64,000 bases of DNA from Leptolyngbya sp. SIOISBB. GTDB taxonomy: Bacteria; Cyanobacteriota; Cyanobacteriia; Phormidesmidales; Phormidesmidaceae. The notes under the pieces are model-generated. The model saw only the letters and a list, made by a program, of their open reading frames with translations. It made no database searches and had not been told where the DNA came from. Positions 41,453 through 48,507 of the stretch are shown one piece after another; positions within the stretch are counted from its first letter, which is position 1, and the number at the start of each line of letters is the position of its first letter. Position numbers and translations under genes: made by a program. Where the stretch lies: contig JAAHII010000001.1 of NCBI GenBank assembly GCA_010671905.1, positions 1,054,001 through 1,118,000 on the forward strand, read 5' to 3'.

Positions 41453-41594
41453 GAAAAATACTGGTCAGGAGAGAGGTCGTCATTTAGATAGGCACAACGA
41501 TGAGCCAAAACTTGTGGTATCCGTTCCGCTTCCCTTTCAAAAATATCGATAATGTACTTTTAGTTGATTTCCTGTCTGGGTTAACACTTCAACG

Positions 41595-41936
41595 ATGAAA
41601 TACGTCTCTCTTGATCAAATTAATGACCAATGCGTTTCCCACAACGCGGCCATTCGCAAGAAAGTGCTGCTCACCCCTGGAGAGCTACCTCACCTTACCC
41701 AATTTGCCCAAGCTTATTTTGCGCCCGACCAGGTAGCCAATGCGCATCAGCACAACGACATGTATGAAGTTTTTTTTGTGCAGTCGGGCAATGGTCAGAT
41801 CGTGATTGATGGCCAGCCTCATCGGCTAAATCCCGGCATCTGTGTCACTGTCTCGCCGGGAGAAAGTCACGAAGTCAGAAATACGGGAAAGGAACCGCTC
41901 ATCCTCACCTATTTTGGCCTGCAAGCTCAGGGGTGA
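41595..41936 (+). CDS. cupin-domain protein
   Basis: The 113-residue protein is a single cupin barrel. Motif 1 is VANAHQHNDMYEVFFVQSGNGQIVIDG (His, His and Glu as metal ligands), and motif 2 is ICVTVSPGESHEVRNTG with the fourth His. Small cupins of this type may be isomerases, dioxygenases or sugar-binding regulators; nothing here identifies the substrate. No clear ribosome-binding site is seen before ATG 41595. MITEs lie on both sides of the gene. Confidence 0.85.
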   Translation: MKYVSLDQINDQCVSHNAAIRKKVLLTPGELPHLTQFAQAYFAPDQVANAHQHNDMYEVFFVQSGNGQIVIDGQPHRLNPGICVTVSPGESHEVRNTGKEPLILTYFGLQAQG

Positions 41937-41997
41937 TTTATTGCAAGAACCAGAGTTTCCGAGTGCAGTTATGCAAACCCTACTGCCTGTAGATTGC

Positions 41998-42127
41998 TAG
42001 GGCCTGGCATCCGGTCGCGGTCAAATCCCTTCAGCAAAGTAACGACGGCCCCTAGCCAGTGGAGTCAATGCGGCCGCAGGTGTGCTTAGCCCTAAAGGCT
42101 TCTGGACTTAATTGATGACGCGCTCTA
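41998..42127. repeat. MITE family B, copy B4
   Basis: The left end TAGGGCCTGGCATCCGGTCG is diverged, while the right end TTAATTGATGACGCGCTCTA is well kept. TA occurs at both edges. It lies about 60 bp after the cupin gene. Confidence 0.7.
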
Positions 42128-42160
42128 ACATTTTTATGATTTTAGTGTCTGTTAGTTGAA

Positions 42161-42309
42161 ATATTCAACGTCAGATCTGATAGATAGCATTCCACCTGTC
42201 GGCTGTTATATCGCAGATGTGACGGATAATACTCAATTCTGCAGGAGTTATGCAGCAAATTTACAAGCTAATTCCATGATTTCGGGATATTCAACATCAA
42301 ATCTGATAG
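42161..42309. repeat. pair of 24-bp direct repeats
   Basis: ATATTCAACGTCAGATCTGATAG (42162-42184) recurs as ATATTCAACATCAAATCTGATAG (42287-42309) with two mismatches, about 125 bp apart, in a 500-bp stretch otherwise empty of genes (42128-42629). Confidence 0.65.
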
Positions 42310-42629
42310 TTAACTCTGGGAATCGGGGGCGTTAGCCAGCCCTTTTGACGGATCACACCTCTAATAGCGGCTTTACCTAGCATCTACCTCTTAACCGCAT
42401 CGCAGAAATCTCGTTTGCTGGACCAAGTACGGCAATCGATACGGCTACGGCATTGCAGTCTGACACCTGATCAGTCTGACATCTATTACATTCGAAATTT
42501 CATCTTATGCTGTCAAAAGCACTACTCAAAATACGTAGGCAAAGTTGTTGGGATGATTGGCAACTAACAGGCCAGTTCCGATTTCTCCTCACAACCCAAC
42601 TTTCAATGCTTCTGGTGTGCTGGCTTGAG

Positions 42630-44972
42630 CTATCGTTTGTTGAATTTAGCTTGTAAGTCTTGCAAGGTGGGGGCTGAGGTTGACTCTGGCGCTGACTTTT
42701 GAGATTTTGATTTGCTCTTCCCCGGCTGCGATCGCGGTTGTTTACCTTGAGGTTTCGGTCGATCAGACTTCTGCGGTTTGCCAGATTGAGGTGCGGCATT
42801 ACCATCGGGCGATCGCATCGATAGACTGATGCGCTTCAACTTTTCGTCCACTTCCATGACGCGCACGGTGACAACCTGACCCACTTTGACGATGTCTTTG
42901 GGGTCTTTGACAAAGCGATCGGCGAGTTGAGAGATGTGGACGAGGCCATCTTGGTGGACGCCGATATCGACAAAAGCGCCAAAGTTAGCAACGTTCGTGA
43001 TCACCCCTTCTAGGCTCATGCCGGTTTGCAGGTCGGCCATGGTTTGAATGTCGTCGCGGAATTGAGCCGTGACGAACTGCGATCGCGGATCTCGTCCAGG
43101 CTTTTCCAGTTCTTCCAGAATGTCGCGTAGGGTGGGTTCGCCCACCTCGTCCGTGATGTAGCGCTTCAGATCGACCTGCTGTAGGGGCAAGGATTGCAGC
43201 TGCTGGCTATCCGCCGTTAACTGTTTCGGATTAACCTGCAAATCTTTAAGGATGTGGGCCACAAGGCCATAACTCTCAGGGTGAACGGCGGTATTGTCGA
43301 GGGGATTATCGCCACCCCGAATTCGCAAAAATCCAGCTGCTTGCTCAAAGGCTTTAGGCCCGAGTTTGGGGACTTTTTTCAGCGCTTTGCGATCGCGAAA
43401 TGCACCGTTCTCATTGCGATAGGCCACGATGTTATTGGCCAGTTTGGCGTTAATGCCCGACACATAGGTCAGCAGTTCTTGAGAGGCCGTGTTGAGATCC
43501 ACACCGACATAGTTCACGCAGCTTTCCACCGTTTCCGCCAGCTTTTGCTTCAGCCGCTTTTGGTCTACGTCATGCTGATACTGACCCACACCGATAGATT
43601 TCGGATCGATCTTTACCAGTTCTGCCAGGGGGTCTTGTAGGCGACGACCAATGCTGATGGCTCCGCGCACCGTTACATCTAAATTGGGAAATTCAGCGAT
43701 CGCCACGTCACTGGCCGAATACACTGATGCGCCGGATTCATTCACCATAACTTTGGTGGGCTTTGGCGACAGGGGTTGTAGCACCTCGCTAACGAACGCA
43801 TCCGTCTCTCGACCAGCGGTGCCATTGCCAATGGCAATCAGGGCGACTTCGTATTTTTGAATCAGTTGTTTGAGGGCGGCGGCAGCTTTTTCTCGCTGGG
43901 CTTGGGCCTGGTGGGGAAAGATCGCCTCGTAGTGCAAGAACTGACCAGTTTGGTCGATCACAGCAATTTTGCAGCCCGTGCGAAAGCCGGGGTCGATCGC
44001 GATCGTCGGTTTCATGCCCGCTGGAGGAGCCAGCAACAAATCCCGCAAGTTGACTTCAAAGGTTTGGATGGATTCTTCATCAGCCCAGGCCTTTTTCTCA
44101 GTAATGACAGTGTTCACCAGCGACGTTTTCATTAACCGGGCAAAGGCATCTTGAATCAGGTCTCGATAGAACGCCCGCAGTTCTGGCTGACGAGTGCGCA
44201 TCACCTGGGATTCTAGATGGTGCAACACCGCATCAGTATCGAAGGCCAGTTCTAAGCTGAGAATGTCTTCGCGCTGCCCCCGCAGTAACGCGAGCAGATT
44301 ATGCGGCGCAATTTTGTTGACCGGGTTGTCGTAGTGGCGGTACAGCTCAAACTTGGTACTGCCTTCGGGAATCTTCGCGGCGATGCGGGATTGAAACATG
44401 CCCGATTTGAGCAAATACTCCCGCACCCAAGCCCGCAGGTCAGCCCGTTCGGCAACCGCCTCAGCCAAGATATCGGCAGCGCCTTTCAGGGCTTCCTCGG
44501 CTGAGGCCACTTCAGCATCCGGGTTCACAAACTCGGCGGCGGCTTGAGTTAAATTCAATGTCGGGGCTTGGGGTTGATTATGCTCGGTAATGCGCTCGGC
44601 CAGCGGTTCTAGTCCTTTTTCTCTAGCGATGGTGGCGCGGGTGCGGCGCTTGGGCTTATAGGGCAAATACAGGTCTTCGAGTTCGGTCTTTTGGGTGCAG
44701 GCCTGGATTTTAGCCTCAAGCTCTTTGGTGAGTTTGCCCTGATCGGCAATGGATTTGAGGATGGTTTGCTGACGATCGCCCAACTCAGTCAGGTATTCAA
44801 AGCGCTCTTGTAGAGATCGCAGCTGGATCTCATCCATGCCCCCGGTGCGTTCTTTGCGATACCGGGCAATGAATGGCACCGTGGCCCCTTCTTGTAAAAG
44901 GGCTAACGCTGCGGTGAGGTGGCGAATCGGCAGCGAGAGTTCTTGGGCCAAGACTTGGGTCAAATCGGACAT
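42630..44972 (-). CDS. tex: Tex-family RNA-binding transcription accessory protein
   Basis: With ATG at 44972 the protein has about 780 residues. It has the N-terminal helical Tex region (FIARYRKERTGGMDEIQLR), a YqgF/RNase H-like domain (TIAIDPGFRTGCKIAVID, about 325-440), the HhH region (LLTYVSGINAKLANNIVAYR, VPKLGPKAFEQAAGFLRI) and an S1 domain (SLEGVITNVANFGAFVDIGVHQDGLVHISQL, about 640-710). The tail (about 725-780) is a Lys/Gln/Pro-rich, likely disordered extension that shorter homologues lack. Tex proteins bind nucleic acid and transcription complexes and affect expression of stress and toxin genes. Confidence 0.95.
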   Translation of the reverse strand: MSDLTQVLAQELSLPIRHLTAALALLQEGATVPFIARYRKERTGGMDEIQLRSLQERFEYLTELGDRQQTILKSIADQGKLTKELEAKIQACTQKTELEDLYLPYKPKRRTRATIAREKGLEPLAERITEHNQPQAPTLNLTQAAAEFVNPDAEVASAEEALKGAADILAEAVAERADLRAWVREYLLKSGMFQSRIAAKIPEGSTKFELYRHYDNPVNKIAPHNLLALLRGQREDILSLELAFDTDAVLHHLESQVMRTRQPELRAFYRDLIQDAFARLMKTSLVNTVITEKKAWADEESIQTFEVNLRDLLLAPPAGMKPTIAIDPGFRTGCKIAVIDQTGQFLHYEAIFPHQAQAQREKAAAALKQLIQKYEVALIAIGNGTAGRETDAFVSEVLQPLSPKPTKVMVNESGASVYSASDVAIAEFPNLDVTVRGAISIGRRLQDPLAELVKIDPKSIGVGQYQHDVDQKRLKQKLAETVESCVNYVGVDLNTASQELLTYVSGINAKLANNIVAYRNENGAFRDRKALKKVPKLGPKAFEQAAGFLRIRGGDNPLDNTAVHPESYGLVAHILKDLQVNPKQLTADSQQLQSLPLQQVDLKRYITDEVGEPTLRDILEELEKPGRDPRSQFVTAQFRDDIQTMADLQTGMSLEGVITNVANFGAFVDIGVHQDGLVHISQLADRFVKDPKDIVKVGQVVTVRVMEVDEKLKRISLSMRSPDGNAAPQSGKPQKSDRPKPQGKQPRSQPGKSKSKSQKSAPESTSAPTLQDLQAKFNKR

Positions 44973-45444
44973 AGACAAACTGCCGGTAGCGTTTAGGGCT
45001 GTAGTCTAGCATTTGCTGCTGTCACGATTGAGGGCGATCTCGGGACGGCTACTGGCAATTGTGGCGGTGTCATCAGGCAAAGATCTCGGCAAGGTTTTAT
45101 CAGCTTAACTGGGGGAAATTTCGTTTTCCCCAGCCCCCCAGCGACCAGGACGACCTGCCGTCCTGGACCTCGCAGAAGGCGATACAGGAAGGGGCTTTAG
45201 AGGCGATCGCTTTGGCTGAATGGTGGTGGTGGGCTGAACGGCGATCGCAAGTCATCGATGGAATGTGGAAACACAGCGATCAGACTCAACAGTCTACACG
45301 CTGCATCCAGGCAAGCAAAGATTACAGGCAGCAGCCAGAATACTTCCAACTTTGCCTATCTTCTAGCCCAGTCCCAACCCTCGTATATCCTTAGCTCAGG
45401 TTGCTACGATCGACACACCTAAAGCGTTAGGTCTCATCCTCGCC
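44973..45444. other. intergenic region with possible gene remnant
   Basis: The 111-residue + frame at 45059-45394 has segments that look coding (KAIQEGALEAIALAEWWWWAERRSQ) but no recognised family. It could be a degraded cyanobacterial gene; I leave it uncalled. Two HIP1-type sites occur (about 45202, 45240). Confidence 0.4.
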
Positions 45445-45690
45445 ATGACTACAGTTCTCAAACCCTCTACCCTCATTCCCGAGGGACTTCAGGTACAGCA
45501 GATCAATAACCTGACCTTGTTCAAATTCACCAATGAACTGGGTGAGCGAATGCAAACACTGCTCGACAAGAAAAAAGCAGATGATTTGAGTCCTGATGAA
45601 GCCCTTGAACTAGAAGCGATTGGCGAACTTGACGAGATTTTCAGCTACATCAACGCGGTCATCGCGGCGCGCGGACAGGGTCATTCCTAA
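45445..45690 (+). CDS. small protein paired with the HNH nuclease gene
   Basis: The 81-residue acidic protein starts MTTVLKPSTLIPEGLQ and has a helical, charged middle (LLDKKKADDLSPDEALELEAIGELDEIFSYINAVIAAR). Similar small proteins precede HNH genes in other cyanobacteria (from memory). Its stop codon overlaps the likely start of the HNH gene by a few bases, so the two are translated together. Whether it inhibits the nuclease, as an antitoxin would, is inference. Confidence 0.7.
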   Translation: MTTVLKPSTLIPEGLQVQQINNLTLFKFTNELGERMQTLLDKKKADDLSPDEALELEAIGELDEIFSYINAVIAARGQGHS

Positions 45691-46164
45691 ATCTCTCTAT
45701 GAAGTGGTTCGGAAGCGTGCCCTGTTTCGGTGTGAATATTGCCATTATCCAGAATTGCTCAGTTCAGCCCCCTTTCCATCGATCATATTCAACCCCAATC
45801 CCTGGGTGGCAACGATGATCTGGACAACCTTGCCCTTGCTTGCCGTCGTTGCAACGAAAGGCACTACAACTTCACAGCGGGCATTGACCCAGAAACCAAC
45901 ATCGAAGTTCCACTTTTCAATCCACGTCAGCAAGCCTGGTCGGATCATTTCATTTGGTCAGTAGATGGTTTGCTCATTTTGGGGACCACTCCATGGGGAC
46001 GTGCCACTTCCAATCGATTGGACTTAAGTGACGATCGTCGGGAAGAGCCATTTATTCAAAATGCTCGACGTCAATGGATTACGGCACAACTCCATCCGCC
46101 TGGCGATGACCCTCAACAGCGAATCATTCACGAGCCCACAGATGGGGCTGATGGCTGGCTTTGA
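45683..46164 (+). CDS. HNH endonuclease, frameshifted
   Basis: The motif is complete across two frames: RCEYCHYPELLSSAP in the first, then SIDHIQPQSLGGNDDLDNLALACRRCNERH in the second. The zinc Cys pairs (CxxC, CxxC) and the DH catalytic pair are present. About 160 residues result if one base is restored at 45767-45775. The start is unclear; the frame VIPKSLYEVVRKRA has no ATG, and ATT at 45683 overlaps the upstream gene's stop. HNH proteins of this kind are homing, restriction-type or toxin nucleases. The break may be real or a read error. Confidence 0.8.
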
Positions 46165-46280
46165 GTGGCTGTCAGTGTTGCCAGTATGACTCGACAGAAG
46201 CATCGGGTCAGAGGTCTCCAGACCTATAGTCAAAGTGTCCACAAGCCCTATTAGGAAGGGATTTCCAAGAATCTACCTCG

Positions 46281-46316
46281 TGGTAGAGCACTCGATAAAT
46301 GATTGGGTGCTCTACC
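46281..46316. terminator. hairpin downstream of the HNH gene
   Basis: TGGTAGAGCACTC pairs with GGGTGCTCTACCA (about 12 perfect pairs). It lies 117 bp after the HNH stop without a good U-tract. TGGTAGAGCACTCGAT also resembles the D-arm and 5' anticodon strand of a tRNA, which makes its origin uncertain. Confidence 0.5.
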
Positions 46317-46572
46317 AGAGATAGAACGCCTTCAAAATGACTTCTCTCCACCCTCGAAATCGCCTTGCATCTGGCATAACTGACTGATTGAGAGTCACAA
46401 ACAGTGATCTAATTCGTTTTCGCAAAAGTCTTTATCATCAGTGATTCTAAGCTTTCGAAGATACACACCCGTTGGGTTTAACTGAACATCGTCAAAGCCA
46501 AATGGACCATTTGGCTTAATTGGGTTTAAGCTAGTTTTTGACCTTTGAAAGCTTTATATATCAAGCATTAAT

Positions 46573-46620
46573 GTTCGATTCGTAATCGAGCGGTCGCGGG
46601 TTCAAATCCCGCCATCGGCT
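46573..46620 (+). tRNA. 3' fragment of tRNA-Thr(CGT)
   Basis: An anticodon arm TTCGA-TTCGTAA-TCGAG (anticodon CGT, 46581-46583), a variable loop, a perfect T-arm GCGGG-TTCAAAT-CCCGC and the 3' acceptor strand CATCGGC plus discriminator T are present. The 5' acceptor strand (expected GCCGATG) and the D-arm are missing immediately upstream, so this cannot make a functional tRNA. Three-prime tRNA fragments are classic attachment-site relics of integrated elements. The fragment is bounded by TTTGAAAGC (46544) and GCTTTCAAA (46618), an inverted repeat. Confidence 0.75.
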
Positions 46621-46626
46621 TTCAAA

Positions 46627-46674
46627 ATAGGCTAAGAGCTGTCTCGATATTCAATCTACATAGGCTAAGAGCTG
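46627..46674. repeat. 15-bp direct repeat at the amidase 3' end
   Basis: ATAGGCTAAGAGCTG occurs exactly at 46627-46641 and 46660-46674. The second copy covers the last codons of the amidase gene. The 33-bp period places the duplication directly beside the tRNA fragment, as expected at an integration or deletion junction. Confidence 0.8.
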
Positions 46675-47979
46675 CTTCCAAAAGTATTCAGCAATTTGCA
46701 AAAGCTGGCGATCGCAGTTGTAACGTCCGACGAGCTGACATCCCAAAGGCAAACCGTCTAGCGTCTGGCCGATGGGAATGTTGATGGCCGGTAAACCACA
46801 CACAGTCCACAGACCACAGAATAAAGGTGACCCGGTATTTTCTAACCCTTGGGGAGCGGGACCAGTGGTGACGGGGGTCAGAACCGCATCGAAGTCATTA
46901 AAAAGGGTGTCAATACTGACCCGATATTGCTCTTGCTTGTGAAGCGCTGCTGTGTAGGTAGACAAATCAACTTGCTGTCCGTGCTTCAGCCAGGCTTGAA
47001 GATGAGGCGAACACAAGGACCCGTGGTTTTCTAGTAACCAGCCATGATGCTGATACAGTCCGTGGGCGCACAGGGTTTGGGTTATTTCCCAAAAGTCGGC
47101 GCAATCGGGTGGCAGCTCAACCGCATTGATATCAGCCCCGGCGTGGGATAAAGCATCGACCATCTGTTGTAAACGAGTTCGCGCAACGGGCTCGATGAGA
47201 TGCCAATTGGGTGTTTTGATCCAGGCAAGTTGAGGAGGACGGCTGGATTGGGGCGATCGCACCTCTGGATCTTGGCAGGAGGTATCCACTTGATCGATCA
47301 ATACCTCAAACACTAGCCGAATATCTTCCAAACAGCGGGCAAACATGCCGACATGGTCGAGCTCAGCCGAAACGGGCATCACACCTTGGCGTGAAATCCG
47401 CCCAAAGCTGGGCTTGAAGCCAAAAATGCCGCAATAGGCCGCCGGACGAAGTACTGACCCCATGGTCTGGGAGCCGATCGCAATCGGCACCATGCCATCG
47501 GCGACGGCTGCCGCCGAACCGCTCGAACTGCCACCGGGGGTATGGGCCAAATTGTGAGGGTTACGCGTCGGGCCTGCTGCCGCTGTGGCCAACTCAGTTG
47601 TGACGGTCTTTCCTAAGATAATGGCTCCGGCTGCTTTTAATCGGGTCACGACGGTCGCCTCTGTGGGCAAATAGCGATCGCGATACATTGGCAACCCCCA
47701 GGCGGTGGGCATGTTAACCGTGGCAAAAATATCTTTGATGCCCACTGGAATACCCAAGAGCGGAAACTGTGACACTAGCTCCGAAGGAGAGGTGGCTCGA
47801 CAGTCTTCTTCTTGCCTCGTTGCCTGCTCACGGGCAGTTTCCACAGCCAAAAATGTCCAGGCTTTGACGTCAGATTCTCTAGCATTAATTCGGTTCAAAG
47901 AGGCATTTAAGATTTCAGAGACGGATATTTGACGGTCAAGAACTTGTGCGATCGCAGCACTTGCCGTGAGAAATTTCAT
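46651..47979 (-). CDS. amidase signature family enzyme (GatA-like)
   Basis: With ATG at 47979 the protein has about 442 residues. The Ser-cisSer-Lys triad is visible: Lys in PVGIKDIF (about 80-86), cis-Ser and nucleophile Ser in TPGGSSSGSAAAVADG and IGSQTMGSVLRPAAYCGIFGFKPS (about 155-200). The protein hydrolyses a C-N amide bond in the cytoplasm; the family covers glutamyl-tRNA amidotransferase subunit A, indoleacetamide hydrolase, allophanate and biuret hydrolases. It is not next to gatB/gatC, so a catabolic role is likelier. It is divergent from the nitrogen-compound cluster at 48508, and a Fur-like palindrome sits at its start. Confidence 0.88.
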   Translation of the reverse strand: MKFLTASAAIAQVLDRQISVSEILNASLNRINARESDVKAWTFLAVETAREQATRQEEDCRATSPSELVSQFPLLGIPVGIKDIFATVNMPTAWGLPMYRDRYLPTEATVVTRLKAAGAIILGKTVTTELATAAAGPTRNPHNLAHTPGGSSSGSAAAVADGMVPIAIGSQTMGSVLRPAAYCGIFGFKPSFGRISRQGVMPVSAELDHVGMFARCLEDIRLVFEVLIDQVDTSCQDPEVRSPQSSRPPQLAWIKTPNWHLIEPVARTRLQQMVDALSHAGADINAVELPPDCADFWEITQTLCAHGLYQHHGWLLENHGSLCSPHLQAWLKHGQQVDLSTYTAALHKQEQYRVSIDTLFNDFDAVLTPVTTGPAPQGLENTGSPLFCGLWTVCGLPAINIPIGQTLDGLPLGCQLVGRYNCDRQLLQIAEYFWKQLLAYVD

Positions 47980-47980
47980 G

Positions 47981-47997
47981 AGAATGATAATCATTCT
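47981..47997 (-). promoter_or_regulatory. Fur-box-like palindrome at the amidase start
   Basis: AGAATGATAATCATTCT is a perfect 8-1-8 palindrome. It agrees at about 16 of 19 positions with the Fur consensus GATAATGATAATCATTATC. It ends one base before the amidase start codon, where a bound repressor would block the -10 region or ribosome access. Iron control of this gene is a prediction from this site. Confidence 0.65.
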
Positions 47998-48170
47998 AAA
48001 AGTTTTCAAGAATCAATGTTTTTGATTGATGTTAGATGTCTTGATGCGTCTTCATGCATCAAGCAGAAGTCAGCAAGCAATAGACTCCTGAAAAGGTGAC
48101 TTAGTCTGACGGTTTATACAATTACATCTTTTACAAAAAGGTCTTTTAAGAAATATTTTGGCCGTCAATT

Positions 48171-48212
48171 GTAATTGAGTATACAGCTCTTTAAGAAACA
48201 CCTTCGTATTAT
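48171..48212 (+). promoter_or_regulatory. NtcA-activated promoter of the amidohydrolase cluster
   Basis: GTA-N8-TAC (GTAATTGAGTATAC, 48171-48184) is followed after 22 bp by TATTAT (48207-48212), which fits the NtcA class II promoter layout GTAN8TAC-N20-24-TAN3T exactly. Transcription would start near 48219, leaving an untranslated leader of about 290 nt before the ATG at 48508. NtcA activates genes when nitrogen is short (established for cyanobacteria). Confidence 0.72.
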
Positions 48213-48507
48213 CTAGCCAACAAGTTCGGGCTTAGCTTGGCGTGGTTGAAGCCTCTGAAGGAAGGTATCCATTGGGTACTAGCGCAACATTTCCTGAAGA
48301 CTTTTCTGGCCATTTTGCTAATTTTTTTACTTGAACTCTGCCTGGTTGATGCCAGAAAAGCATTTTTAGAACTGAATTAGGTTTCGTATTTGACGGGTCG
48401 GACCTTGCTGTTCTACCTGCTCAATTCGAAAGTTGATCGACGCAATTTGACTTGTCAGATTGATGCGTTTCGATCCATTTTGTCCTGGTTATTTATCTGA
48501 GTGAGAT

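Larger units (their letters stand above)
40901..41491 (+). pseudogene. small Cys/His-rich (putative metal-binding) gene broken by two MITEs
   Basis: As the sequence stands, ATG 40901 reads MPEAHSH and then enters MITE C1, stopping at 41026. The Cys/His-rich frame continues after the element to a stop made by the edge of MITE A2 (41318). Deleting C1 (keeping one TA) and A2 (keeping one 8-bp duplicate) restores a single frame from 40901 to TAG at 41491, about 114 residues: it starts MPEAHSHNCGHHTHEAS, has DDCCSHP, HPDCCGHTHEPP, DNCHSP and AHCGG, and ends DFWHDLRPIVKEQV plus YWSGERSSFR. Two similar Cys-Cys/His blocks suggest metal binding. I know no family. The gene is now almost certainly inactive. 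Confidence 0.72.

Noticed and set aside
45059-45394. 111-residue + frame upstream of the HNH pair
   Set aside because: Only part looks coding and no family is recognisable; could be a remnant but is not supportable as a gene.
46281-46620. Group I intron splitting a tRNA
   Set aside because: The 5' acceptor strand is missing and the presumed 3' splice site does not end in G, so a functional intron-containing tRNA is not supported.
48250-48300. Second NtcA site GTATCCATTGGGTAC
   Set aside because: The spacing between GTA and TAC is nine bases, not eight, and no -10 box lies at the right distance.
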